The notes beneath the pieces are model-generated. The model did not search any database, was not told the origin of the DNA, and saw only the letters and a program-made list of their open reading frames with translations. Below, piece by piece: positions 20,404 to 31,775 of a DNA stretch of 64,000 nucleotides (position 1 is the stretch's first letter; each line of letters starts with the position of its first letter). Location of the stretch: NCBI GenBank assembly GCA_017354895.1, contig CP071497.1:2480001-2544000 (forward strand), written 5' to 3'. This DNA comes from Podospora comata (lineage: Eukaryota > Ascomycota > Sordariomycetes > Sordariales > Podosporaceae). The translations under genes and the position numbers were made by a program.

Positions 20404-22584
20404 TTTGGCGGTTGGTGTGTGGTGCTACTGAGATAAAAAGGGAGGGTGTGGTGTTGTCGCTAGTTGGTGGTAAAATGAAGGATAGCGAGGTGATGGTTCG
20501 ACCAGCGACAGACAAGGAAAATCCAAGCACAGGGTATATAATAAAATGATAAAGTCGAAATCTGACCTAGAGGATCAAAAGGTCAAATGCAAAAGAGAAG
20601 GGTAGAATCGAAGTGGTATTGTGTTGGGAAATGACTGCGACCAGCGACCAGCGATCAATAACCTGCCCGACAACAACAGTGGGAAAAAAAAGAACGAATG
20701 GGAATTTGTTGGTGGAGAGAGGGAAAAGGTGGAGGAAAAGAGATGGGAAAAGAGAAGCAGATGGAAAAAGAGAAGAGAGAGTCGAATCTCAAACACACCA
20801 CCTCGTCTTGGGTAGCGCAAGGAGGTCAAAAGCTGAGGCGATCTAACAGCGAGGCGAGGTTGGTGATTGGCCCCTCCCCCAGACTTGAGACGGTTGGTGA
20901 TCCGGACGAGCCTCCTTTTACAGGGGGTGACCTCCTGGTCGGTGCCCCGGTGGCCCGTGCTGGAAACAATGTCATGTTACCCTCCTTGACTTACCGCACG
21001 GCTTTGGGAGTTTCCGGATGGAAAACAGATGAGATCGTCGGCTCATGGTCATGCTGCATGATACCATTGATCAGATGCAGAAAGTCAAATTGTATAAATA
21101 TCGACGCGTCTTCTTCTGCAGTTTGAGTGAAGGGCAAGGGGGCCAGACACGCGAGGTTGCACTGACGTCACTTGGTTCAGTGGGTCAATGTGGGGCATCA
21201 AAGGGCCCCAGCGTCTTTTGCCTTTGCGCCTGCCATCTCATCTCTGACACGCCCAGCAACACCCTGGGGCAACACCATCGGGCTGTCTCCCAGATGAGTT
21301 TTCTCATCAATTGCATTTGAAGTTGAGGGTCGAATCAGGAGCGGCCAAGCGCAGAAACAAGCGCAGAAACAAGCGCCAAGGCAGTATCCGACGGCGCTTG
21401 TGTTGGGATGCCAGGCCTGGCCACCTTCCTGGCCTATCAGGACGGCCTGGATGCAATTGCTGTTGTGACAGCGAGAATCACATCCTTTGTAGTCCTTTGA
21501 CATTCTTCTGGTTTTTCGCTTGAAATGTTGAGTCTTTTGGGTGGGTGGGTGCATTTAAGGGTTCATTTTCATCAACGCTGGGACCCCTGATATGGCTGTC
21601 TGGGATTGGTTTCTATGTTTGTGACCTCGTGAGACGAAGAACAATGGAATTCTTGACATCTTTGGCACCAAAGATGCAGGAGGCAAAACAGAGCATTGTA
21701 TGGGCATCTGACATGGACCACACGCTTTACCAAAGTCTTAAGGACTGCTATAAGTAGGTGGTGTGGACTTTGCCTCTTCCCCAAGGCTGTCTTCCAAACC
21801 CAGCACACTATCGGTCAAATCTGCAACCGCAACTCGCTACCCAGGAGCAAGCTGGCATGGCATCGAATCAGGAGCGCCATTATTCCTTGAAATACCTTAA
21901 CGATCTATTCTCAGCCCTGTATAACGCCATCTATGGTCACACTTCAGCCCAGCCGGGAGAAATCATGGCCTTAATTTATAATCTTCTCATTGCTCTAAGA
22001 TTCTATCTTAGTCGTTTCCCGGAATGCGACTATCCTGTTAGCTCAATTCGAGATCTTGATGCCCCCCGGAGGGAGCCTTTCTAGTAGTAGTATACTGGAA
22101 ATGGAGACCGCGGTAAGAAAACTTGTCCTGAATCATGAATGGCAATTTCTCCATTTGAGTATCGTGGCTCATTGAAAGACATGCAGGAATCATGAGTGCT
22201 GGATTACGGTTGCTGGTCGACCGAGTCAAAGCGGCTTGTGGTAATTGGATTGGATCATCTGACGGTTCTGTAGATTTTCTTTAGCGCACACCGTTGCGCA
22301 TGTTGTGGGTTTGAGACGTACCTAATGCACCTTCAATTCATAAGAAAGGAGCCTTGTTATTCATCGCCATCAAAGAGCATCTGAAGAAGGCCAGAATGTG
22401 CAGCAAGCAAACAAGGCTGTGGTGGAGTGTGGCGCCAGGGTGGTTGAACTTTGACCTTTCATCGCTCCTTCCCTTACTGTTGTCTGCTGCCTTGAACTTC
22501 CTTCAAAAGTCTTCACCCCAACTCTGCTTGCGCCGTTCACCGCAACCTCCGACTTTTCCCGACACATGCCCAGTACCCAGCAAA
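20404..22584. other. 2.2-kb intergenic region, only weak frames
   Basis: The first 150 bp are the promoter of the small membrane protein. 20690-20800 is a purine-rich tract that opens several misleading frames. A 76-codon frame at 21857-22084 (MASNQERHYSLKYLNDLFSA) is faintly protein-like but has no support. 21330-21375 contains two tandem copies of a CGCAGAAACAAG unit. No mobile element is recognised. Confidence 0.35.
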
Positions 22585-22965
22585 ATGACAGATACGGATC
22601 AGCCACACTCTCACCTCGAGGAATCACAAGACATTGTTATGGAACAAGATGAGCCACGGGCTTTCCCAGAAGTGCCACGGACTTTGCCAGAAGTGCCTCA
22701 AGTGCCGCAAGATTCGCAGACCCTCAACGAATTCCGGAAGTCCGCCGACGAAGTCGCCCGCCTCGCCCTCCTAGTACAGCAGGAACAAGAAAATGATCAG
22801 CTTTTGTGCACCGCAAACTCGGTTAACCTCATTGGCGACTTTGTCACTGCCTGGAGGATCCACGATCGGCTATTTCCGGGGCACGGCTCACCCAGTTCAT
22901 ATTTCCACGGAAAGGCCAAATTGAGGTGGGTGAGAGCTACTCAGCTGCGATCACGACCGAAATGA
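22585..22965 (+). CDS. unrecognised small protein, 126 aa
   Basis: Starts at 22585 in a strong context (AGCAAAATGACAG) after a pyrimidine-rich leader. The N-terminus is acidic with a Pro-Glu-Val repeat (AFPEVPRTLPEVPQVPQ). A helical region follows (EFRKSADEVARLALLVQQEQ), then TANSVNLIGDFVTAWRIHDR. No domain recognised. It may be a fragment of a longer gene, but no donor site or continuing frame is evident. Confidence 0.5.
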   Translation: MTDTDQPHSHLEESQDIVMEQDEPRAFPEVPRTLPEVPQVPQDSQTLNEFRKSADEVARLALLVQQEQENDQLLCTANSVNLIGDFVTAWRIHDRLFPGHGSPSSYFHGKAKLRWVRATQLRSRPK

Positions 22966-23512
22966 GATGATGAGGCATTTCTGGCAAGGTTAAAATGCCT
23001 GGGGTGGGGTGGGCAAAAAGGATGGTGAGCGGCATATCCGGGCAATGCAAATGAGAGAGATTCTAATGTTAGACAGTTTAGATACCAGCAAGGAGAATCT
23101 TCCCGCGGGAAGGGATGTTTTCAGGGGAGGATACCACAGCAAAAATCTCGATCAAACGTATGTTTGTACTCGTAGATTCTATTAATGACTCGCACAACAG
23201 CGATGGGTTGTGATATTGAGATTCCCGAATAGAGGCATGTCGATAACATGGCCGATGGATACGTGAGACATGGCTGAATTGACGCATAAAGCTGCGGAAT
23301 TCCATCTCCATTCCAGGGACGGGACATGTGAGGACCACACCGGGCTGACAGTCGTTGAAAGATGGGATCTTACCACGCAATACGACGTCGACGTCGTACA
23401 GCCGCGCATACGCTGACAATATTCTGCGAGGTCCGAAGCGGGGTCTCAATGTCTCGGGAATCAGACTTGACCTTCAAAGGTCGAGATTTCAGTGACTGAG
23501 CAGAGCCAAAAC
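22966..23512. other. intergenic, upstream of esterase
   Basis: About 550 bp with no supported gene; presumed promoter of the carboxylesterase. Confidence 0.35.
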
Positions 23513-25075
23513 ATGTTGCTCACTGTGCTTTCCTTCAAACTAGCAACTACCGCGGTTGCAGCCACTGTTCAATCGTTATCCTGCCAGTCGGCAATTGCTC
23601 AAGATGCCCAAATCAAAACCACATCCGGCCTCATCACCGGGCACCTTTTCCCCGACGCCTCCTGTGCACTTGAATTTCTCGGCATTCCCTACGCAAAACC
23701 CCCTCTAGGTAACCTACGATTCGCACCACCCCAAAGGCTCCTCACCCCGGACCTCTCCCGTAACGCCTCCTCCTTTGGCTACGACTGCCCCCTGTCCCCC
23801 TCCAAGCCATCCAACTACCCAGGCTTGACTCCCCAAGCCCAGCGAATAATCAACTTCTTCGCTTCCGCCGCCGGCACCCCCCAGAATGAAGACTGCCTCA
23901 CCCTCAACATCTGGTCTCCCCTCCCTCCTCAGCCGCAGCCCCTCAAACCAGTCCTTATCTTCTTCTACGGCGGCCGCTTCACAATCGGCAACACCAACAC
24001 CCCCTTCTACCACGGCGGCCGCCTCGCGTCCGCCCAGGATATCATCGTCATAACAGTCAACTACCGCCTCAACATCTTTGGCTTCCCTGGCTCATCCCAC
24101 CTCCCGTTTCAAAACCCCGGGCTTCGTGATCAACGCGCTGCGGTGGAATGGGTGCGTGATAACATCCTTTTCTTTGGCGGTGACCCAAGCAAGATCATCC
24201 TTGCAGGACAGTCCTCTGGTGCCGTGAGCGTGGATAACTGGGCATACACCTACCACAGCGATCCGATTGTGCGGGGGTTGATCGCCCACTCCGGCACCGC
24301 GCTTTCCTTCCCATCAAATGCGAAATCTGTTCAGCAATCCAATTTCGAAGCTGTCGCCAGTTTGGTCAACTGTTCCCTTCCCAACCCAATCACTTGCATG
24401 AGGGCAGTCCCCTGGACAACCCTACTCTCGGCAGCCTCGTCTATCAAACCAGCCAAAAGCAGCAGTCGATTAAGGGGCATACCACCCTTTTGGCCCGCAC
24501 CGGATAACAATACTTTTTTTGCTGCTGATGAGCTCGCTGGGCTGCCTTTGGCGAGGATTCCTGTTTTGTTGGGGAGTACAGATAATGAGGCGGGGTATTA
24601 TCGTGTTCCGGCTTATGCGCAGAATATAACTCCTACTGTGGAGGAGGTGAGATTGTTTCATTTGGAAAGTTTTACTTGCCCGGTGTTGTATCAGGCTGTT
24701 CAGAGGAGGGGGAGGGGGGTGCCGGTTTGGGTGTATAGTTATGGGGCTGATTGGGAGAATACGAGGTTGTATGAGGGGTCAGGGGCGTATCATGGAGTGG
24801 ATATGAATATGGTTTTTGGGAATGGGGAGGTGGTGAGTGGGATTGAGATGGAAAAGGAGCAAAGGGAGTTGATGGGGTTGGTTCAGGGGGCTTGGGGGTT
24901 TGTGAGGGATCCGGGAGGGGGGTTGGAGGGGGTTGGCTGGGAGGGGTTTGGGAGGGGGAGGATGGCGGTTATTGGGAGGGGGAATAAGGCGACGATTGAG
25001 TTTCTTGATGTAGAGGGATATGAGAGGGATTGTGAGGGGGTTGTTCTCGGGGCGTTGGGGGTGATGGGGGGTTGA
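23513..25075 (+). CDS. secreted type-B carboxylesterase, 520 aa
   Basis: Single exon. The first ATG is at 23513 and gives a signal peptide (MLLTVLSFKLATTAVAATVQ) with likely cleavage before residue 35. COesterase hallmarks appear in order: FLGIPYAKPPLGNLRF, NEDCLTLNIWSP, the oxyanion region FFYGGRFTIGN, ITVNYRLNIFGF, and the nucleophile elbow AGQSSGA with Ser234. The other triad candidates are Glu359 in TDNEAGYY and His427 in YHGVDMN. Enzymes of this family hydrolyse carboxylic esters such as acyl glycerols, xenobiotics or feruloyl/cholesteryl esters; the substrate cannot be told from sequence. The oxyanion motif reads YGGR where HGGG or YGGG is usual. The C-terminal third is very G-rich in DNA (runs of GGG codons) compared with the C-rich first half, but the protein reads through. 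Confidence 0.9.
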   Translation: MLLTVLSFKLATTAVAATVQSLSCQSAIAQDAQIKTTSGLITGHLFPDASCALEFLGIPYAKPPLGNLRFAPPQRLLTPDLSRNASSFGYDCPLSPSKPSNYPGLTPQAQRIINFFASAAGTPQNEDCLTLNIWSPLPPQPQPLKPVLIFFYGGRFTIGNTNTPFYHGGRLASAQDIIVITVNYRLNIFGFPGSSHLPFQNPGLRDQRAAVEWVRDNILFFGGDPSKIILAGQSSGAVSVDNWAYTYHSDPIVRGLIAHSGTALSFPSNAKSVQQSNFEAVASLVNCSLPNPITCMRAVPWTTLLSAASSIKPAKSSSRLRGIPPFWPAPDNNTFFAADELAGLPLARIPVLLGSTDNEAGYYRVPAYAQNITPTVEEVRLFHLESFTCPVLYQAVQRRGRGVPVWVYSYGADWENTRLYEGSGAYHGVDMNMVFGNGEVVSGIEMEKEQRELMGLVQGAWGFVRDPGGGLEGVGWEGFGRGRMAVIGRGNKATIEFLDVEGYERDCEGVVLGALGVMGG

Positions 25076-25613
25076 ATCTTTGGGGGTTGGGTAGTAGTCG
25101 TTGATGTGATTGTTGTGTAGGAGGGAACCTTTTGAGAAGTAGTATCATACCTTTAGCACGAAGTATTAATATATAACGGACAGAGTATGGGGAGGTGGCC
25201 TTTGAGTTCACTATCGGCTGTGGTGCCTAAACGAAATGCCTGTAAAGTTGCCAGCCTGAGCTGATATTGAGGTGTGTGAGGTGATTTTCAAAGTCCGGGA
25301 GCCTTCCTGTCGTGTGTGCGTTATCAATAATGGCCGAATTCGAAGGTTCGATCAAAAGTCATCCAGGCCATTCATCTGAACTTCAATCCTCAGGCTCGCA
25401 CGCTGACGAGTTGAACACCAGTTAGGTTCGACTTTTCTTCGTGCCCATGGCCGCCCAGATTTTCACAGCCAATGACCTATTGTCAGTCCTTCTTTTTCCA
25501 CGCTATTGTTCTTAGACAACCTCCATTCTTACCGCCCCAGACCTATCTTTACAACTTCAGACGAACACTCAACCTTTCATCCCATATTTGAAGCCACAAA
25601 GGCACCGCCCAAC
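25076..25613. other. intergenic region
   Basis: 3' UTR of the esterase and promoter/leader of the next gene. Nothing else recognised. Confidence 0.35.
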
Positions 25614-26236
25614 ATGGCCCCAATGAGCTTCAAAGACTCTATTGCCCGCGTGGCAGGCTGGCACCTCCGAATCACGCTAGCCTGGAGATACGGCGGCCAA
25701 GACATCGGCCACCTGTTCCAGAGAATGAAATGGGCCCTGGAAGATCACGAGGAACGCTTCGACAAACACTTTCCCCCTCCCGACCTGGACACCGAGGAAG
25801 GTCGCAAGGTGGAGGAGATGCTGGAGGAGTTCCTTGCCACCTGGGAGCTCGACATTGAAAAGATGGAGACGCCCGAGTTCTTGACCAGCTTGATGCACAT
25901 CTTCAACGCGAATCTGGAGCCAAAGTATCAGCTGAAGGAATTTAACTCCGACTTTATCAGCCCTGGTGGTGTTTGGAAGACGATGGAGACTCTGGGACCG
26001 ATTATTGATAGAGGGGTATGTTGAGCTGTTCTTTTTTGTTTGAGTGGGATCCAACTGACAGAGAGTCGCTTTATCAGATGCCCGCCGAGCTACCCAAGCT
26101 CCCTGAGCGACCGCCGCCTCTCCTCGTCACCTGCAATGGTTGTGGTGGAAAGAAGCTGCTTGGCACAGGCAGGCTGGCTCTCAAGAAGTACCGTGGGATT
26201 GGCCGTCTTCGTCGCCAGCGCCAGCAGAAGGAGTGA
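25614..26236 (+). CDS. unrecognised helical protein with C-terminal CxxC, 186 aa
   Basis: Exons 25614-26015 and 26078-26236. The intron is 62 bp with a GTATGT donor and CAACTGAC branch; two acceptors lie close together, and the second (TATCAG) continues in phase 0 to TGA at 26234. The protein has a helical body (VAGWHLRITLAWRYGGQDIG; EEMLEEFLATWELDIEKME) and a short basic tail with CNGCGG and KKYRGIGRLRRQRQQKE. Using the first acceptor instead gives an early stop after about 14 residues, so the two acceptors would make different C-termini. No family recognised. Confidence 0.6.
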
Positions 26237-27604
26237 TGGCATGGGACTTGTTCTCACTGATTCGGTTGAAGACATGTCAATCCTCGGGTGAAGACTCAGT
26301 ATCACAGATATCATAATACAAGAGTCATCTTTCAATACTCATGGACAATATATTACACATTGCAATTAGAATTTTGTTGCAGTCTCTTTGTCTACAGGGT
26401 CTTGAACCACCAGTTAAATTTCCCTGAGAAGAAGTTTGACCACAGGTCAGTATCAAACACTCATCACCAAAAAGAAAATGCTGTTGCGCCGTTCCAACCC
26501 CCAGCCACAACTCTGGCTGGCGGCCTTTTCCGCAACATTTCAATGCAATCACACACGTCAACAACATCTTCATCACACTGGACTTAGTATCGTTGATGTC
26601 ATGCTCTCACTCCCAGAGGGCTGTTAGCATGCAAAAAGATCACGGTGGGTTGGTATGGGAGGAAACTGCACCGAGCCTTCAAGAGACAGTATGAAAAAAC
26701 AAAGCCGATTTTGGTGGGAGATAGGAAGAGATGGAGGGGGTTAGATAGTTGAGATCTGGCACCTCTACTGCACGTGCTAAAGGCTGTGGGTGACGCGTGG
26801 CATCGTCTGGAAGGCTCTGGACAGGGCAGAATCGACAGGAGCAAGGTCGAAAATTGCGTCACTGGGGACGTCAACGAGGCAGGCGCGTTGTACCTGGATG
26901 ATGGGAAGGCAGGAGCGACAGTCAGGTTGCGGGGTTAACGTTATTGATGGGTTGCTCGTGAGTGCTTTGTGTTGGAATAATGCGACGTTGTGGATGGCAG
27001 CCATAGATTGTGGAATCAGATGGAGTTTGTTGTCACTCGGTCAAGACACGTCAAGACAAAGAGGATAACATTTCGAGTCAGAAATGTGACTGTAAATTGT
27101 GTCTCAGACGCTGACTTGATTTTGAACGTCTACCATGTAAAATGAGTTCTTGTGGTCATACCCAGCGGCGTTGACTCCGCAGTGCTGCATTAGCATTCAT
27201 GAAAGCACATCAATCTGTTGTCCATGTCCCATTTCCATTCCAGGTAGATGGCTACAAGTTCTTACACTGATCTACCACGCCCACCATGCCCCTTACCAAA
27301 AAAAGGACAGGTCTTTCGAGTGCAGAAGCTAATGGAATACATTGTTGCTTGTTAAAATCACAAAGATTTTTGCTGGGATTGTGTGTAGTGTCCCTTGACA
27401 TAGAGTGTTATTCCTTATATGATAAGCCTTGATGAGCTTCACTGGCTGCCCTGAGTCATGATCGAGTAACTTCATTGTTCTCTCTGTGTTAAATACAACA
27501 ATGAAACGGAAGCCTATACCCATGCTGTTTTCGTTTCTTTTGGCTTTTGCAACCTCCATCAAAGCATCAATCAACTGTACGCCTCGACTCTCTTTCAAGG
27601 TCTA
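26237..27604. other. 1.4-kb intergenic region beside the transposon island
   Basis: Only short, overlapping frames without motifs. Composition is normal up to the TA dinucleotide at 27605-27606, where the nested transposon begins. I see no gene or repeat to call. Confidence 0.35.
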
Positions 27605-28130
27605 TAACGTACATTATACGCGAGTGACCAATATAAGCGAGCGACCATTCTTTTCACGCGACGCGTAACCTCGCCCTCAAACCTCATTTTCTCAACAATC
27701 CAAAATACCATCTACTTTAAAGGAAGCCTATATAATCTTAGCCCTTGAGGCTCTTGAAAATGATAAAAATCTAAATGTATTAACTGCAGCTAAGATATAT
27801 AACGTCGATCGTAATACGCTTGGATACCGACGCGCTAGCTGGCCTACACGAGGCGATACTACGCCCAAATCGAAGAAGCTTACTTAATCCGAAGAGGATA
27901 CTATTATTTAATATGTCATTAGGTTATATATTCGAGTTTTTTTATTAAGATTACGTAGTGTAGAAGATATAGTTAACTAATTACTATATATATATAACGC
28001 GCCTTTTGATGGTAAGCTCTGGGTATATAATTTTATTAAACGTTAACTATAGTTTTGTACGCGTTTTACGCGTAGATACGATTATTAGAGGGCTAAGTAT
28101 AAGAACTTAAAGGTTATTACTAAGTAATTT

Positions 28131-28533
28131 TGTCACGGTTTTGGGAGACAGTGGGGCCACGAGGTACCAATCAGGGCTGGACCGGGCGATCGAGCGGGGC
28201 TCACGGTCCATGAGACGGAACGGACCAATAAGATGGGGACCGGGGACCGCGGCGGGGCTCACGGTCCACGGTCCAGTATCGGCCAATCAGAGGTGGACCG
28301 AGGACCGTCTGTAAGTCAACGGTCCACGGTCCTAAGGTCTATATATACGGAGGAACTGGCCGGTGTAGATAGACAGTTCCGCAGTATGCAATTCAAGCTT
28401 GTAGTCACGGTATCTAGTGATTACATCGAGACAAGCCATTGTTGTACACTGTTTAGCTGTACCGAACCAGGATTGTTCAGAAGTGCCTTCAACCAGTATC
28501 CCTTTCAGAGGTTCTGGATAGGGGTTCGTCACA
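28131..28533 (+). repeat. solo LTR of an LTR retrotransposon (403 bp), inside the pogo-like element
   Basis: Begins TGTCACGG and ends GTTCGTCACA, flanked by the 5-bp duplication AATTT (28126-28130 and 28534-28538). Its last 200 bp or so match the LTR at 12101. The upstream part is unrelated apart from CCAATCAGGGCTGGAC and is built of GGTCCACGG/GGGGCTCACGGTCC repeats. Composition is GC-normal within an AT-rich host element, so it entered after the host element was mutated. Confidence 0.92.
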
Positions 28534-28955
28534 AATTTATATTTATACGGAATACTAAATTTAAGTATAGTATTATAAATAATGATATTTATAATTTTGT
28601 TAAAATTAAATTAATGATAGGTATTATTTTTGCGGATATAGTAGTTACGATTTTAAATAGTTTTAATAAAGTACAATTAGTTTAATTTAATAACTGTAAG
28701 TAAATAATAATAATTTAAGGAATTTATATTTTTAATTAAATTTTTATCATTACTTTAACTAGATAATATTACTTTATTAATTAATATATTAAATATAATT
28801 TACTGTTCATTTAACGTATTATATTTACCGAAAAGAATTAAATTATTAATCTAGTACGCTTAAATTAAATCAAATATTTTAATTATTATATAGCGTCCTA
28901 TATAAAGGGTAAATACTAATTATTAATCCTCGATAATTTTAAAAGTTATTATTTA

Positions 28956-30818
28956 ATATATATTGTAAGCGAGTCGTACATATAAGCGAGTCGTACATTC
29001 TCCACCACAACGCGTCCTCCTTACACTTAACATCAATTTTTTCCACAACTCAACATGCCTCCTACTTCAAAGGAAGCTAGGATACTCTGAGCCCTCGAGG
29101 CTCTCTAAAAGGACGAAAAATTAAGCCTCCGAGCTACAGCTAAGCTCTATAACGTACTACCTATAACTCTCTCTAACCGACACGCCGGCCGGCCTACACG
29201 ACGCGATACCACGCCCAATTCGAAGAAGCTTACTTAATTAAAAGAGAATACTATTATTTAATACGTTATTAAGCTATATAGATAAGGTTTTTTACTAAAA
29301 TTATGTAGTGTAGAAGATATAATTAATTAACTATTACGCGTACGCGACGCGCCTCTTATTAGTAAGCTTTAGGTATATAATTTCGTTAAACGCTAACTAT
29401 AGCTCTGTACGCGTTTTACGCGTAGATACGATTACTAGAGAGCTAAATATAAAGATTTAAATGTTATTACCGAATAATTTATATTTTTACGGAATACTAA
29501 GGTTAAATATAATATTATAAATAATACTATTTATAATTTCGACGAAATTAAATTTATAATAAATATTATTTTTATAGGTATACTAATTATAATCTCGGAC
29601 GGCCTTAATAAAGTAAAATTAACTTAGTTTAATAACCGCGAATAAATAACGGTAATCTGAAAAGTTAATACCCTCGGCTAAACTATCCTTCCTTGTATTA
29701 TTTTAATTATATAATATTACTTTATTAATTAATATATTAAATATAATTTATTATTTACTTAGCGTATCGTAATTATTAAAAATAATTAAATTATTAATCT
29801 AATAGGCCTAAATTAAATTAAGTATTTCGATTATTATATAGCGTCCTATATAAAAAGTAAATACCGGTTATTAATCTTCGATAGTTACAAAAGCTATTAC
29901 TCGACCGAATTGGAGGGCTATTACTAATAAAATAATCTTATTACGCTCTATATACCTCTATACTTTTTTTATTTCCTTTAGCTACTCGATATTAATTACT
30001 TTAGGCCGCTAAAATAAGTATACGGTCGCTAAATCGAAGACTTAATATATATATATATATTAATTATATAAATAAATTCGAGTTCCTTTATACTTTCCGT
30101 AAAGCCTTTTTCGCCTCTATAATAGAAAAGAATATATAAGGTGGCTTTACAGGTATTAACCTTATACCGTACAATTTAAAGAAGGTACTTTCTAAGCTAA
30201 ATATAAAGTTTCGTACGCTAATACCTCTAAACTTATGGCCCGGTACTATATACCTTTGGGTCTCCCAGATACTAAATAACCCTCGAGAAGTTAATTTATA
30301 ATTAACGTTTATTAAGACTTGCATTACTAACTATTAAAATAATTCCCTAACTATAATACTAACTGCGGTAGACTAGCTTATTAAAGGTATAACGGCTATA
30401 ATGCACTAGGTGGCTCTCCTTCGTGCAGAGGTCTCTTTGCTCCGTAAGGCTAATGAGGTACTAAGTAAGCGCCGGAGAGCCAAAAAATACGTGTGAAGCT
30501 TGGAGAGTCACTTACTATATAAGAAGCACAGGATCTACTAGACCAGAAGGCCGTGGGTGGGGAGGCAGTTGAAGAAATACAGCCAGATAGCGGTAGTGCA
30601 GGGCGAGCTCGTACGAAGGTTCGGTGCTGTGGTGTGTGCGGCAAGCCTGGCTATAACGCGCGCACTTACCAGGAGGCTGGGGAATTATCTGATTCAGCTG
30701 TTTCTGATGTAATTGTAGTTGCTTCCTAATGTTGTTGCGGTATAATTGAGGATAGTTATTGTAGGGTGGTGGAGACTGTACGACTCGCTTATATATACGA
30801 CTCGCTTATAATATACGT
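28956..30818 (+). mobile_element. second pogo/Fot-like DNA transposon (1863 bp) nested in the first
   Basis: Flanked by TA at 28954-28955 and 30819-30820, with inverted repeats containing GTAAGCGAGTCGTAC units. From about 29053 it shows the start of a transposase: MPPTSKEARIL, then LSLRATAKLYNVP, AGRPTRRDTTPNSKKLT and further DDE-type remnants. The C-terminus holds a knuckle-like CCGVCGKPGYNART whose usual His and last Cys are altered by C-to-T/G-to-A type changes. It is less AT-shifted than the outer copy at its ends but broken by many stops. It shares most of its length with the outer element at perhaps 75-85% by eye, while the terminal unit sequence differs (GAGTCGTAC against GAGCGACC). 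Confidence 0.85.
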
Positions 30819-31699
30819 TAACTGAATTTCAATATTATTATTAATAAAATAATATTATTACGCTCTATATCCCTTTATACTTTTCTTACTTTTTTTATTA
30901 GTCGATATTAATTACTTTAAGCTAGTAAAATAAACGTATAATCATTAGATCGGGGATTTAATATATATGTATATATATATTAAATATATAAATAAGCTCG
31001 AAATTTCTTATACTTTCTGCAAGGCCTTTTTCGCTTCTATATTAAACAAAAAAATATAAAGTAGCTTTACAAGTACTAAGCTTATACCGTACAATTTATA
31101 GAAAGTATTTTTTAAGTTAAATATAAAGCTTTATACGTTAATACTTTTAAACTTACGGCTTAATATTATATAACTTTAAGTTTTTTAAATATTATATAAC
31201 CCTCGAAAAATTCATTTATAATTAACGCTTATTAAGATTTATATTATTAATTATCAAAATGGTTTCCCGACTTTAATATTAATTACGGTAAACTAACTTA
31301 CTAACAGTATAACGGTTATAATATACTAAGTAGCTCTTTTTGGTATAGAGGTCTTTTTGCTCTGTAAGGTTAATGAGGTACTAAGTAAGCGCCAGAAAGC
31401 TAAAAAAACACCTGTAAGGCTTAGAGGGTCACTTACTATATATGAGGTACAGGATATACTAGATTAGAAGGCCGTGGATAGGGAGGGAGTATAAAAAACG
31501 TAGCCGGATAGTAGTAATGTAGAAGGGGCTTGTACAAAGGTTCAGTGCTGTGGTATATGCAGTAAGTCTGGCTATAATACGCGCATTTACTAGGAGGCTG
31601 CAGAAGCATTTAATTCAGCTGTTTCTAATGTAATTATGGTTACTTCTTAGCATAATTGTGTAGTAATTGAGGATAATGGTATAAGGGTTGTGAAAAAGT

Positions 31700-31765
31700 G
31701 GTCGCTCGCTTATATTGGTCGCTCGCTTATATTGGTCGCTCGCTTATATTGGTCGCTCGCTTATA
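31700..31765 (+). repeat. four iterated 17-bp units at the right transposon end
   Basis: Four tandem copies of GGTCGCTCGCTTATATT stand directly inside the right end of the outer pogo-like element. The left end has only two recognisable units, one of them diverged. Such iterated terminal motifs usually serve as transposase-binding sites. Confidence 0.8.
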
Positions 31766-31775
31766 ATGTACGTTA

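Larger units (their letters stand above)
27607..31773 (+). mobile_element. pogo/Fot-like (Tc1-mariner superfamily) DNA transposon, RIP-altered, with two later insertions
   Basis: Terminal inverted repeats begin ACGTACATTATA on the left and end TATAATGTACGT on the right, flanked by TA at 27605-27606 and 31774-31775. Without its two insertions the element is about 1.9 kb. Remnants of one transposase reading plus-strand are seen from near 27700 (start of a CENP-B/HTH-like N-terminus, KEA..L.LEAL pattern) to a CCHC-like knuckle near 31545. Dense TA-rich substitution has put stops throughout, so it is non-functional. It is split by a solo LTR at 28131 and by a second pogo-like element at 28956; the two halves of each interruption can be matched to uninterrupted sequence of the inner copy. 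Confidence 0.85.

Noticed and set aside
20690-20830. Overlapping Lys/Arg/Glu-rich frames
   Set aside because: Created by a purine-only tract; the frames have the low complexity expected of such DNA.
26325-27598. Several 60-99-codon frames on both strands
   Set aside because: No frame is protein-like over its length and none has splice or promoter support.
31700-31765. Evenly spaced repeats resembling a CRISPR array
   Set aside because: Units are contiguous without spacers, lie at a transposon end in a eukaryotic genome, and match units of the inverted repeat at the other end.
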